Positions 1 through 7,463 of a stretch of 11,287 nt of DNA are shown here, piece after piece. The stretch's first letter is position 1, and every line of letters starts with the position of its first letter. A program made the position numbers and the translations under genes. The stretch is from an uncultured Chitinophaga sp. (GTDB taxonomy: Bacteria; Bacteroidota; Bacteroidia; Chitinophagales; Chitinophagaceae): the NCBI RefSeq assembly GCF_937874145.1, contig NZ_CALNBI010000428.1, positions 1 through 11,287 of the forward strand, given 5' to 3'. The notes beneath the pieces are model-generated. The model worked only from the letters and a program-made list of their open reading frames with translations, was not told where the DNA came from and ran no database searches.

Positions 1-257
1 TCGGTGCCATCGAGGGCTTTCATCGCCTTGTCGTTCTGTGATTCGAAATCTACTACCTGGTCGCAACCGGGCATCCATTTGAGGAAATCGGGGAAATTGG
101 TGGGCGAAATGACGGTTACGTCGTGCCCTTTCCGGCGGAGATAATGAAACATGGCCAGCGAAGAGCCCATGGCGTCGGCATCGGGTTTCTGATGCATGGT
201 GATGACCACCTTCTTGGGGCTTTCCAGCAGTGGCTTGATATCCTCGATCGGCTTCAT
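1..257 (-). CDS. DHH-family phosphoesterase, NrnA-like (oligoribonuclease / pAp phosphatase), N-terminal part
   Basis: The first 85 codons of a gene whose 3' part lies outside the window. The translation starts MKPIEDIKPLLES and carries the DHH-superfamily motif HQKPDADAMGSSLA at residues 22-35, with His22, Asp26 and Asp28 in the positions expected to bind the Mn2+ ions. Proteins of this type (NrnA/Orn-like) hydrolyse 2-5 nt RNA fragments and often 3'-phosphoadenosine 5'-phosphate in the cytoplasm. The ATG at 257 is the only sensible start: the motif lies about 20 residues downstream, as usual in the family. No Shine-Dalgarno sequence precedes it. The gene is divergent from ndk and shares a 180-nt intergenic region with it. 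The exact substrate cannot be told from this fragment; another DHH/DHHA1 phosphoesterase is possible. Confidence 0.85.
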   Translation of the reverse strand, partial: MKPIEDIKPLLESPKKVVITMHQKPDADAMGSSLAMFHYLRRKGHDVTVISPTNFPDFLKWMPGCDQVVDFESQNDKAMKALDGT

Positions 258-284
258 TCCTAAAATGATGATTAGTAAAGGTTG

Positions 285-304
285 TAGCCGCTTAAAAGCG
301 GTTA
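285..304. other. Inverted repeat between the nrnA-like gene and ndk
   Basis: The core CCGCTTAAAAGCGG at 288-301 forms a 6-bp stem around an AA centre, and the flanks extend it to about 9 bp with one mismatch or wobble. It lies 28-47 nt upstream of the nrnA-like start, so it could be a 5'-leader hairpin of that gene or a repressor site in the divergent promoter region. On the + strand it is followed by TTATTTTCG, which is too broken a T-run for a convincing terminator, and no + strand gene ends here. Confidence 0.4.
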
Positions 305-385
305 TTTTCGTTTAAGCAAATGAAGTGCGAAGTTCACCATTTGAGCCAGAATTTCAAAATTTTTTACGGGTAATCAAAATGTGAT

Positions 386-393
386 TACTTTTG
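386..393 (+). promoter_or_regulatory. Candidate -7 promoter element for ndk
   Basis: TACTTTTG is an exact match to the Bacteroidota primary-sigma -7 consensus TAnnTTTG. It lies 44 nt before the ndk ATG, giving a 5' leader of roughly 35-40 nt. No clear TTG -33 element stands at the expected distance; only a T-rich stretch at 361-365 is present. Motif match only. Confidence 0.5.
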
Positions 394-437
394 CGGCGCA
401 AAACGGCATTACTCACGTATAACGACCAATTACCAAT

Positions 438-854
438 ATGAGCAACAAAACTTTCACCATGATCAAGCCCGACGCTGTGGCAAACGGGCACATCGGCGGC
501 ATCCTGGACAAGATCTGCGCGGCAGGTTTTCGCATTGTAGCGATGAAACAACTCCGTCTTTCCGCTGAGAAAGCCGGCGAATTCTACGCAGTGCATAAAG
601 AGCGCCCCTTCTACGGCGAGCTGGTTGAGTTCATGAGCAGCGGCCACATCGTGGCGGCGATCCTGGAAAAAGACAACGCTGTGGAAGATTTCCGCAAGCT
701 GATCGGCGCTACCAACCCCGCGCAGGCAGAGGAAGGCACCATCCGCAAGATCTACGCAGAATCCATCGGCCGTAACGCCGTTCACGGTTCCGACTCCGAT
801 GAGAACGCAGCTATCGAAGGCAATTTCTTCTTCTCCGGCCTGGAGAAGTTTTAA
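438..854 (+). CDS. ndk: Nucleoside diphosphate kinase
   Basis: Transfers the gamma-phosphate of ATP to NDPs through a phosphohistidine intermediate, balancing cytoplasmic (d)NTP pools. The 138-aa product has the normal bacterial Ndk length and covers the whole single domain. Visible active-site residues are Lys10 in the N-terminal TMIKPDAV, Tyr50, Phe58, Arg86, Thr92, Arg103, Asn113 and the catalytic His116 in NAVHGSDS. The ATG start places Lys10 in its usual position. A perfect TAnnTTTG element lies 44 nt upstream and a strong hairpin terminator 22 nt downstream, so the gene is probably monocistronic. It is divergent from an NrnA-like gene that also belongs to nucleotide turnover. Confidence 0.98.
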   Translation: MSNKTFTMIKPDAVANGHIGGILDKICAAGFRIVAMKQLRLSAEKAGEFYAVHKERPFYGELVEFMSSGHIVAAILEKDNAVEDFRKLIGATNPAQAEEGTIRKIYAESIGRNAVHGSDSDENAAIEGNFFFSGLEKF

Positions 855-875
855 TCCGTTCCCGGAATAACTGGA

Positions 876-910
876 AAAGGCGGTACCACGGTACCGCCTT
901 TCTGTTTTTT
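876..910. terminator. Hairpin terminator between convergent genes, probably bidirectional
   Basis: A perfect 12-bp stem (876-887 with 890-901, arms AAAGGCGGTACC and GGTACCGCCTTT) closes on a 2-nt centre. On the + strand it is followed by CTGTTTTTT (902-910), a good rho-independent terminator for ndk. On the - strand the right flank reads CCGCCTTTTCC, giving a shorter T-run 27 nt after the stop of the lipoprotein gene at 928. It therefore probably serves both genes. Confidence 0.85.
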
Positions 911-927
911 ATCGCTACGCTCCGCGC

Positions 928-2163
928 CTATTCCCCGATTATCGTGGTCTGGAAGGTGCCTTCGTAATGGACGGTGCTCTTCAGCAAAGGGTACTTCCCT
1001 CCTTTCTCCACCACAAATTTCCCCGTCACAAGCCCGTCGATCGCTCCCATGCTGGTGATCGTAACGGCGCCAGGGCTCGCCCGCAACACATCACCGGCCA
1101 ACCAGGTCTGTCCGTAATTGGCGTCGTTGTGAAATAAAGATATTACCGCCTTATCTGCTCTCGGCTCAATGCTGAATCCATGCGAACCAACGCCGAATGG
1201 CCACGAAATAACAAGGGCCGTCGCCTGTGGACTGTACGTGGTCGACAATTGGTAGAAGTCGCCCACCTTTCCAACAGGATTCGCCGGCAAAGTAATTTCA
1301 TCACCGCCATCAATGCTGATTTTCAGGAATCCTTCCATCGTCCTGATCTCCGCGTTCAGCTTCACCGTTTCAGGTTTGCCCAGCGCGCGGTATACTTCCA
1401 CCGATATCGTGGCTTTGTTCTGCCCGGCCGTCACTTTGGGCGGCGCAACGTACCGGTTAATGGCGCCGGTGCCGGTGAGCGCGCCCGGGCCTGTCACCTT
1501 CCAGCTTTTGATGAAGCGGGAATCGGCCGGCAGGTTGGCTTTGATGGGTTGTTCCTTCGTCAGCGGCGCGAGGAATTCATCCGCCAGTATGAGTCTGATG
1601 ACTGTGGAACCGCCGGGGTTCACCACGGGGTGGTCTACTTCCAGGCGCACGGGGGTAAACAAGGTCCAGTCGCTGAAGTGATCGGTTAGCACGGTCGCGG
1701 TCCTGTTGTCGGTGTTGACCGTCGCCGGTTTGGCCATCCACACGCCCTTCGCATCCTGGTAAGCAATGCGCATGGCTTCCGGGGGGTACGCAATGGAATC
1801 TGCACGGAAATACTGGAAAGTGAGCGACACCGGCTTGGTGAACCGTACGCCTTCGGGCTTCAACCTGTAACCGCGGCCAACGCCCAGGGGATTCTGGGAG
1901 GCGATCCGTTCGATGGAAACAGTCTGGTCGGCGGTGAAGGCGCCCGCGGGAATGGTGATTTTCAATTGCCCGTCGGCCGAGGAAAGCGTTCCTCCGGCTG
2001 CGCCAATAACGGCGGAAGCGGCAGGCGTGCCGTCGGGAGCGCCTACGGGTGTGGGAGTTCCGGTTGCCGGGGCGGGATCCGGCGGACCGTCGTTACCGGA
2101 ATCGCTTTTGCTGCAGCCGGCGGTAATGGCCAAAGCCAGCAGCATCAATCTGAATGCGTGCAT
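928..2163 (-). CDS. Predicted lipoprotein with a ZU5-like domain (tandem paralogue A)
   Basis: Predicted exported lipoprotein of 411 aa. Residues 1-17 (MHAFRLMLLALAITAGC) form a type II signal peptide ending in a lipobox-like TAGC, with Cys17 as lipidation site. A Pro/Gly/Thr-rich linker follows (about 18-50). Residues about 53-166 form a ZU5-like region: GAAGGTLSSADG, then a TIPAGAF strand motif, ending at HFSDW (162-166). The remainder is beta-rich and ends with an SPGAVTITS...GKFVVEKGG pattern that recalls small Bacteroidota beta-sandwich domains of the DUF6252 kind (from memory, unchecked). The frame can be extended to a TTG at 2214, but that codon lies inside the predicted -7 element and the extension would bury the signal peptide, so the ATG at 2163 is chosen. 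It is a full-length homologue of the next gene. Function unknown; it probably sits in the cell envelope. Confidence 0.85.
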   Translation of the reverse strand: MHAFRLMLLALAITAGCSKSDSGNDGPPDPAPATGTPTPVGAPDGTPAASAVIGAAGGTLSSADGQLKITIPAGAFTADQTVSIERIASQNPLGVGRGYRLKPEGVRFTKPVSLTFQYFRADSIAYPPEAMRIAYQDAKGVWMAKPATVNTDNRTATVLTDHFSDWTLFTPVRLEVDHPVVNPGGSTVIRLILADEFLAPLTKEQPIKANLPADSRFIKSWKVTGPGALTGTGAINRYVAPPKVTAGQNKATISVEVYRALGKPETVKLNAEIRTMEGFLKISIDGGDEITLPANPVGKVGDFYQLSTTYSPQATALVISWPFGVGSHGFSIEPRADKAVISLFHNDANYGQTWLAGDVLRASPGAVTITSMGAIDGLVTGKFVVEKGGKYPLLKSTVHYEGTFQTTIIGE

Positions 2164-2211
2164 ATGATGGGGTTTGAAGTTGCATGGTTTCCGGTTAAAC
2201 CGGTGAAGATG

Positions 2212-2219
2212 CAAATGTA
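2212..2219 (-). promoter_or_regulatory. Candidate -7 promoter element for lipoprotein A
   Basis: On the - strand the sequence reads TACATTTG, an exact TAnnTTTG match 48 nt upstream of the ATG at 2163. The nearest TTG upstream (2246-2244) is 24 nt away, slightly beyond the usual 19-21, and overlaps the T-run of the preceding terminator. This element suggests paralogue A is transcribed on its own and not as the tail of a paralogue B operon. Confidence 0.5.
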
Positions 2220-2244
2220 TCCCCGCGTCATAGCACTATCCAGC

Positions 2245-2293
2245 AAAAAAGAACCATCGGTGCAACCGGCGGAATGACCGGCAGCACCGATGG
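2245..2293 (-). terminator. Rho-independent terminator after lipoprotein B
   Basis: Arms 2254-2263 and 2284-2293 (CCATCGGTGC and GCACCGATGG) pair perfectly over 10 bp. The loop region holds an inner CCGG/CCGG pairing. On the - strand the stem is followed by TTCTTTTTTG (2253-2244). It begins 22 nt after the stop codon of the gene ending at 2315. Confidence 0.85.
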
Positions 2294-2314
2294 AATGAAT
2301 GGGTTTAGCTTATT

Positions 2315-3568
2315 TCAGTTCGACCGCCAGACGCTGAAACGCCCTTCGATTTTGCGCGTTTGGGTCATATCGCTATGCAGGCCGGCTTTCTGGATGATGA
2401 AGGTGCCTTCCAGGAATTTGTCGGTGGCGCCAACGTCGGAGATGTTGATCGAACCCGGACTGACAATCGGAACGTTGGAACCGCGTACCATGTAGTAGCA
2501 GCCGTAATTGTCCGTGCCATCTGCAAAGATGACCATGTTATCGTCGTTAAAATTGAAATTGCCGATGTCCCCTTTCCAGTAAATGCTGACTCCTTTTTTG
2601 TTAGTCCGGTCCACATACGAAACCACGCTCCAAAGCTCGTCCAGCTTTACCGCATGTTTCGCCTGTAAAGCTATCCAGCTGCCATCGTTGACCCTGACTT
2701 CCATGTAACCTGCTGTGGTCAGTATTTCGCCGACCATCAGGTATTTCTTCCCGTTTTTGGGATTTAATTCCAGGGTCAGCGTGGCGGGGTTTTGCGGCGG
2801 TTTGAGAACAGATCCGGGAGCGGTGTATGTACCTTCTGCCCCTTCATGTTCGAATTTCCCGGCACCGGTCAACCGCCAGCTTTTCACATATTTGTCTGCG
2901 GCTAGTATTCTTTTTTTGATGGGTTGTCCTGCCGGTGTAAGTGGCGCGAGCATATCGTCGTCGCAGAATGCCGACACGTTAGTAGATGTGAACAAGGGCA
3001 GGGTATCTCTGGTGATGACCATATCGAGCGCATTGAAAAGCGCCCAGTCGGAGAAGTGGGTGGTGTTGACGGTGATGGTCCTGGCTGTAGTATTTCTCTC
3101 CACCGGCAAAGCGATCCACACGCCCTTTTCGTTCTGGTAAGCGATGCCTATAACTTCTTCGTGAGTGCCTTTCAGATTTGTGGCGTCATAAGGGAACGTA
3201 ATCTGGACGGGCTTGTTGAAGCGCTGTCCGTGAGGGGTAAGCCGGTAAGCATGCTGGTTGCCGAGCGGATTGGTGTTGCTGATACGCTGGATGCCGATGG
3301 TGACGTTATTGGACAGTACGCCGGGGGGCACGGTGACTTTGACTTTCCCGTCGGCGCTGGCGATTTCGCCGCCGGCGGCCCCGATGGCTTTTTCAGTACC
3401 GGGCGATCCGTCGGGTTTCCCGGCTTCGGTGACTTCGCCGCTGCCGTCCGGTTCCTCCTGGGGCGTGGGGGCGCCGGGCCCTCCCCTGTCTCCGGGAGTA
3501 TTGCTTTTGCTGCAGCCTGCCAGGATGGCGGCGCAACAGATCAGGAAAGAGAAGAATGCTGTACGCAT
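2315..3568 (-). CDS. Predicted lipoprotein with a ZU5-like domain (tandem paralogue B)
   Basis: Predicted 417-aa lipoprotein. The signal peptide runs from residue 1 to 18 and ends in a textbook lipobox LAGC with Cys19 as the lipid-modified residue. A Gly/Pro/Glu-rich linker follows (20-58). The ZU5-like region spans about 62-175, with GAAGGEIASADG, TVPPGVL, the shared YRL.P.G.RF.KPV block and a terminal HFSDW (171-175). A middle beta-rich segment contains the shared SW..TG.G pattern, and the C-terminal part carries SPGSINISDVG...GTFIIQKAG. It aligns with paralogue A along its whole length, so the pair arose by tandem duplication. The frame extends to a TTG at 3598, but the ATG at 3568 gives a clean signal peptide and is preferred. 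ZU5-like domains in bacterial envelope proteins have no settled role; ligand or surface binding is only a guess. Confidence 0.85.
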   Translation of the reverse strand: MRTAFFSFLICCAAILAGCSKSNTPGDRGGPGAPTPQEEPDGSGEVTEAGKPDGSPGTEKAIGAAGGEIASADGKVKVTVPPGVLSNNVTIGIQRISNTNPLGNQHAYRLTPHGQRFNKPVQITFPYDATNLKGTHEEVIGIAYQNEKGVWIALPVERNTTARTITVNTTHFSDWALFNALDMVITRDTLPLFTSTNVSAFCDDDMLAPLTPAGQPIKKRILAADKYVKSWRLTGAGKFEHEGAEGTYTAPGSVLKPPQNPATLTLELNPKNGKKYLMVGEILTTAGYMEVRVNDGSWIALQAKHAVKLDELWSVVSYVDRTNKKGVSIYWKGDIGNFNFNDDNMVIFADGTDNYGCYYMVRGSNVPIVSPGSINISDVGATDKFLEGTFIIQKAGLHSDMTQTRKIEGRFSVWRSN

Positions 3569-3615
3569 AAGTGTATTGCTGGTTTTGGGGGTCGCCAAAT
3601 GTTAGTATGCAGGGA

Positions 3616-3645
3616 TAAAATTAGTGGCGGGAAGGAAGGGCGCAA
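3616..3645 (-). promoter_or_regulatory. Candidate promoter for lipoprotein B
   Basis: On the - strand a TTG (3645-3643) is followed after 19 nt by TAATTTTA (3623-3616), a TAnnTTTG match with only the last base different. The spacing is ideal for a Bacteroidota -33/-7 promoter. The start codon at 3568 would then have a leader of about 40 nt. A weaker alternative, AACATTTG, lies at 3603-3596. Confidence 0.4.
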
Positions 3646-3726
3646 CGTTAACCGGGGCTAACTGACGGTTGGCCGCTTCGATCTGTATGGCAGAGGCCTT
3701 GAAATGGGAAGGGAGCTGCTGAAATG

Positions 3727-3755
3727 AAAAAAGGCCCCCCATGCGGGAGGCCTTT
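3727..3755 (-). terminator. Rho-independent terminator of pyruvate carboxylase
   Basis: On the - strand an 11-bp stem (AAAGGCCTCCC with GGGGGGCCTTT, one G-T wobble) closes on a GCAT loop and runs into six T residues (3732-3727). It starts 24 nt after the pyc stop at 3779. Confidence 0.9.
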
Positions 3756-3778
3756 CAAACCAATCTTAAAAATAAAAA

Positions 3779-6700
3779 CTATTCGAGTTCCACCACCAGG
3801 TCGTCCTGCTGCACCATGGTGCCTTCGCGGAGGTGGATGGATTTCACTTTTGTATCACGTGTAGCCGTCACGGTAGTTTCCATCTTCATGGCTTCGATGA
3901 TGAACAGCGGGGTGTTGGCGCCGATGCTGTCGCCGGCTTTCACCAGTACTTTCGACAGTTTCCCCTGCAGCGGGGCGCCTACTTCCAGTTCCGGGTTGCT
4001 GACCTTCTTGTTGGAAGGTACTTCGCTTTTCACGGCGCGGTCGCGCACCTGCACGCGGCGGGTGTAACCGTTCAGTTCGAATACCACGGTACGCATGCCG
4101 CTTTCGTCGGCAGGCAGTACGTAGAGGAGTTTTACGATGATGGTCTTGCCCTGGCCGAGGGTGATGAGGATTTCCTCGCCGAGCTTCAGTCCGTAGAAGA
4201 AAGCCGGTGTGGGGATGGCTTCCACGTTACCGAATGTTTGCGCATGCTGATAGTACTCTTCGAATACTTTCGGGAACATGTGGTAGCTGAGGTAATCGAG
4301 GAATTCGGCCAGCGGGTATTTCAGCTGGAAGGCGGCGAAGTCCTTATCGAAATCGACCGGTGCGAGATGGGCGTTGGGTTTGCCGTTGAGGGGCTGCTGG
4401 CCTTTGAGCACGATCTTCTGCATTTTTTCCGGGAACCCGCCGTACGGTTGTCCGATTTCCCCTTTGAAGAAGCCCTGTACGCTGGCGGGGAACGCCAGGT
4501 TGCGGGATTCGTCGAGCACATCGGAGGCGGTGAGGCCGTTGGCGGTCATGAACAGCGCCATATCGCCCACTACTTTGGAGCTGGGGGTCACTTTCACGAT
4601 ATCGCCGAACAGGTCGTTCACCACGGCGTAGTTGTGCTTAATGGTTTCCAGTTTATCGCCCAGCCCGAGGGATTCGGCCTGCTGGCGGAGGTTGGAATAC
4701 TGGCCGCCGGGGATTTCATTTTGGTATACCTGCGCGGTACCGGCCTTCATGTCTGATTCGAAGGGGTAATAGTATTCGCGCACGTCTTCCCAGTAGTTGC
4801 TGTATTCGTTGAGGGAAGGAAGGTTCATGAACTGGCTGCGTTCATGGCCTTCGAGGATCGCCGCCATGGCGTTGAGGTTGGGCTGCGAGGTGAGCCCGCT
4901 CAGGGATGCGATGGCGCAATCCACGGCGTTCACGCCTGCTTCAATGGCTTTCAGGTAAGTGGCAGCCTGCACCGAAGCGGTGTCGTGTGTATGGAGCACG
5001 ATCGGGAGTTTCACCGCGTCTTTCAGGGCGCCTACCAATACGGTGGCGGCCTGCGGCTTGAGGAGGCCGGCCATGTCTTTGATGCAGAGCATGTGGGCGC
5101 CGGCGTCTTCCAGGCGTTTGGCGAGGGAAACGTAATAGTCGAGCGTGTATTTCTTATTGTCTTTATGCAGGATATCGCCCGTGTAGCTGATGGCGGCCTG
5201 TGCCAGGGAGGTGGTGTTATTGCGCACGAACCCGATGGAAGGCGTCATGGCTTCGATATCGTTGAGCGAATCGAAAATGCGGAAGATATCGATCCCGTTT
5301 TCCGCCGCTTTCTCGATGAATTTGGCGATGAGGTTTTCCGGGTAAGCGGAATACCCTACGGCATTGGAGCCCCTGAACAGCATCTGGAGCAGCACGTTGG
5401 GCATGGCTTCGCGCATGAGCTGGAGCCTTCTCCAGGGGCATTCGTGCAGGAAGCGCATGGCTACGTCGAAGGTGGCGCCACCCCAGACTTCCATGGAGAA
5501 GATCTGCGGGTTGTTGCGGGCATACCCTTCCGCCACGGCGAGAATGTCTTTGGTACGCACCCTCGTGGCCAGGAGGCTCTGATGCGCATCGCGGTAAGTG
5601 GTGTCCGTGAAATACACCGGCTTCTCGTTGCGGAGCCACTGCGTGAATGCTTCGCGGCCCATGGATTGCAGCTTGTTGCGCGTACCCTCCGGAACGGGCG
5701 CCAGCGGATCGAACGATGGCACGTGCGGTACCCGGAACTTGCGGCCGTCGTGCTTGCCTTTGACGTCCACATGCCCGTTTACCGTCACGTCGGCCAGGTA
5801 CATGAGCGTTTTGGTGGCGCGGTCGCGGATGGGCGACAGCTTAAACAGCTCCGGATGCTGGTCGATGAAGCCTACCGTGCAGTTTCCTTTGCGGAAAGTA
5901 TCATGTGTGATTACATTTTCTAAGAAGCGGATGTTGGTTTTCACGCCGCGGATACGGAACTCCTTCAGCGTACGGTGCAGCCTGCCGGCGGCGCCGGAAA
6001 GCGTGCGGCCGGAAGCGGTCACTTTCACCAGCATGGAGTCGAAGAAGGGCGAGATTTTCACGCCGGAATAGGCGCTGCCCTCATCCAGCCGGATACCGAA
6101 ACCGCCCGCGTTGCGGTAAGCGATCACGGTGCCGTAATCAGGGGTGAAGTTGTTCTCGGGATCTTCGGTGGTTACGCGGCACTGGATGGCGAAGCCGTTA
6201 AGGCGCACGTCGTCCTGGCTTTTGAGGAAGATCTCGGGGTCCGACAGCTGGTGGCCTTTGGCGATGAGGATCTGCGACCGCACGATATCGATGCCGGTCA
6301 CTTCCTCGGTCACGGTATGCTCTACCTGGATGCGCGGGTTCACTTCGATGAAGTACACCTTGTTCTGGCGGTCTACCAGGAACTCGACGGTGCCCACGTT
6401 ATTATATTTCACCTCACGGGCGAGCGCGAGGGCGTATTTGTATACTTCTTCCCGGGTTTCGACGGGGAGGTTGGGCGATGGCGCGATCTCCACCACTTTC
6501 TGGAAACGGCGCTGCACGGAGCAGTCGCGTTCGTAGAGGTGAACGATGTTGCCGTAGTTGTCGCCCATCAGCTGTACTTCGATGTGCTTGGGTTCTTCGA
6601 TGAACTTTTCGATGAAGATGGTATCATCGCCGAAGGCTTTGCCGGCTTCGCCGCGGGCTTCGAGGAAGGAGCGCTCGAGCTGGGATTCATCGCGCACTAC

Positions 6701-7231
6701 GCGCATCCCGCGCCCGCCGCCGCCGGAAGCGGCTTTCAGGATCACTGGGAGGCCGATGCGGAGGGCTTCCTGCTTCACGGTGGCGACATCTTCCAGTTTC
6801 ACCTGGCTGTCTTCGATCAGGGGCACGTTCACGCGGCGCGCCAGTGTTTTGGCGGCTACCTTGTCGCCCAGCTGGGCCATTACCTCCGGATCGGGGCCCA
6901 CGAAAATGATCCCCTCTTCCCGGCACCTGCGGGCGAAGGTCACGTTCTCACTGAGGAAGCCGTATCCCGGGTGAATGGCGTCTACCCCCTGGGACTTGGC
7001 CAGGTGGATGATTGCTTCCACGTCGAGGTAAGGTTTCAGCGGGTCGTCGTCCTTCCCGATCTGGTAGGCTTCGTCTGCCTTGTAACGGTGAAGCGAATAG
7101 CGGTCCTCGTAAGTAAAGATCGCTACGGTCCTGATCCGTAATTCCGATGCTGCCCTTAAAATCCGGACGGCGATTTCGCCGCGGTTGGCCACTAACAGCT
7201 TGTGTATCCTTTTTAGCGATGAATCAGACAT
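3779..7231 (-). CDS. pyc: Pyruvate carboxylase, single-chain, biotin-dependent
   Basis: Converts pyruvate, bicarbonate and ATP to oxaloacetate, refilling the TCA cycle and feeding gluconeogenesis; the active form is normally a cytoplasmic tetramer. The 1150-aa protein has the full alpha4 layout. The biotin carboxylase half (about 9-455) shows HPGYGF (87-92), the ATP-grasp loop GGGGRGM (170-176), ERDCSVQRR (234-242) and EVNPRIQVEHTVTE (296-309). The carboxyltransferase domain (about 535-800) shows the metal ligands Asp548 in YRDAHQS, Lys718 in CIKDMAG (the lysine carbamylated in this family), and His747/His749 in LHTHDTA. A tetramerisation/linker region follows, then the biotinyl domain with Lys1116 in EAMKMET. 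The frame can be read back to a TTG at 7252, but the ATG at 7231 gives the usual N-terminus, a few residues before KRIHKLLVANRGE. No damage or truncation is visible. A separate BirA-type ligase must attach the biotin. Confidence 0.98.
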   Translation of the reverse strand: MSDSSLKRIHKLLVANRGEIAVRILRAASELRIRTVAIFTYEDRYSLHRYKADEAYQIGKDDDPLKPYLDVEAIIHLAKSQGVDAIHPGYGFLSENVTFARRCREEGIIFVGPDPEVMAQLGDKVAAKTLARRVNVPLIEDSQVKLEDVATVKQEALRIGLPVILKAASGGGGRGMRVVRDESQLERSFLEARGEAGKAFGDDTIFIEKFIEEPKHIEVQLMGDNYGNIVHLYERDCSVQRRFQKVVEIAPSPNLPVETREEVYKYALALAREVKYNNVGTVEFLVDRQNKVYFIEVNPRIQVEHTVTEEVTGIDIVRSQILIAKGHQLSDPEIFLKSQDDVRLNGFAIQCRVTTEDPENNFTPDYGTVIAYRNAGGFGIRLDEGSAYSGVKISPFFDSMLVKVTASGRTLSGAAGRLHRTLKEFRIRGVKTNIRFLENVITHDTFRKGNCTVGFIDQHPELFKLSPIRDRATKTLMYLADVTVNGHVDVKGKHDGRKFRVPHVPSFDPLAPVPEGTRNKLQSMGREAFTQWLRNEKPVYFTDTTYRDAHQSLLATRVRTKDILAVAEGYARNNPQIFSMEVWGGATFDVAMRFLHECPWRRLQLMREAMPNVLLQMLFRGSNAVGYSAYPENLIAKFIEKAAENGIDIFRIFDSLNDIEAMTPSIGFVRNNTTSLAQAAISYTGDILHKDNKKYTLDYYVSLAKRLEDAGAHMLCIKDMAGLLKPQAATVLVGALKDAVKLPIVLHTHDTASVQAATYLKAIEAGVNAVDCAIASLSGLTSQPNLNAMAAILEGHERSQFMNLPSLNEYSNYWEDVREYYYPFESDMKAGTAQVYQNEIPGGQYSNLRQQAESLGLGDKLETIKHNYAVVNDLFGDIVKVTPSSKVVGDMALFMTANGLTASDVLDESRNLAFPASVQGFFKGEIGQPYGGFPEKMQKIVLKGQQPLNGKPNAHLAPVDFDKDFAAFQLKYPLAEFLDYLSYHMFPKVFEEYYQHAQTFGNVEAIPTPAFFYGLKLGEEILITLGQGKTIIVKLLYVLPADESGMRTVVFELNGYTRRVQVRDRAVKSEVPSNKKVSNPELEVGAPLQGKLSKVLVKAGDSIGANTPLFIIEAMKMETTVTATRDTKVKSIHLREGTMVQQDDLVVELE

Positions 7232-7286
7232 AACTGTGGTTAGTTCAGACAATCAATTTAACATTTATGCGAAAAATCAGCGGGTA

Positions 7287-7294
7287 TAAAAGTA
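7287..7294 (-). promoter_or_regulatory. Weak candidate -7 element for pyc
   Basis: TACTTTTA on the - strand differs from TAnnTTTG only in the last base. It lies 55 nt before the pyc ATG in a very AT-rich divergent intergenic region (7232-7463). No TTG was found at a proper -33 distance, so this is only suggestive. No convincing promoter was found for the divergent xerD gene. Confidence 0.25.
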
Positions 7295-7463
7295 GTAAAA
7301 GAATGTATTTTTTCTTTGTTTATTTCTAAACTTTCTGACGAATTTGTTGATTTTTTTCAAAGTAAATGGGCTTTGAAATGGATTTATCCAATATCAGAGC
7401 TTAAATGATGAATTAAATTAATGCGTGTGGATAGTTTGGAATCATTCCCATATTTTTACGGAT

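Noticed and set aside
3833..7141. Several long + strand frames of 300-390 codons opposite the pyruvate carboxylase gene
   Set aside because: They are shadows of the pyc coding sequence, rich in His, Gly and Val/Phe as expected of the antisense frame of a GC-rich gene, and match no family I know.
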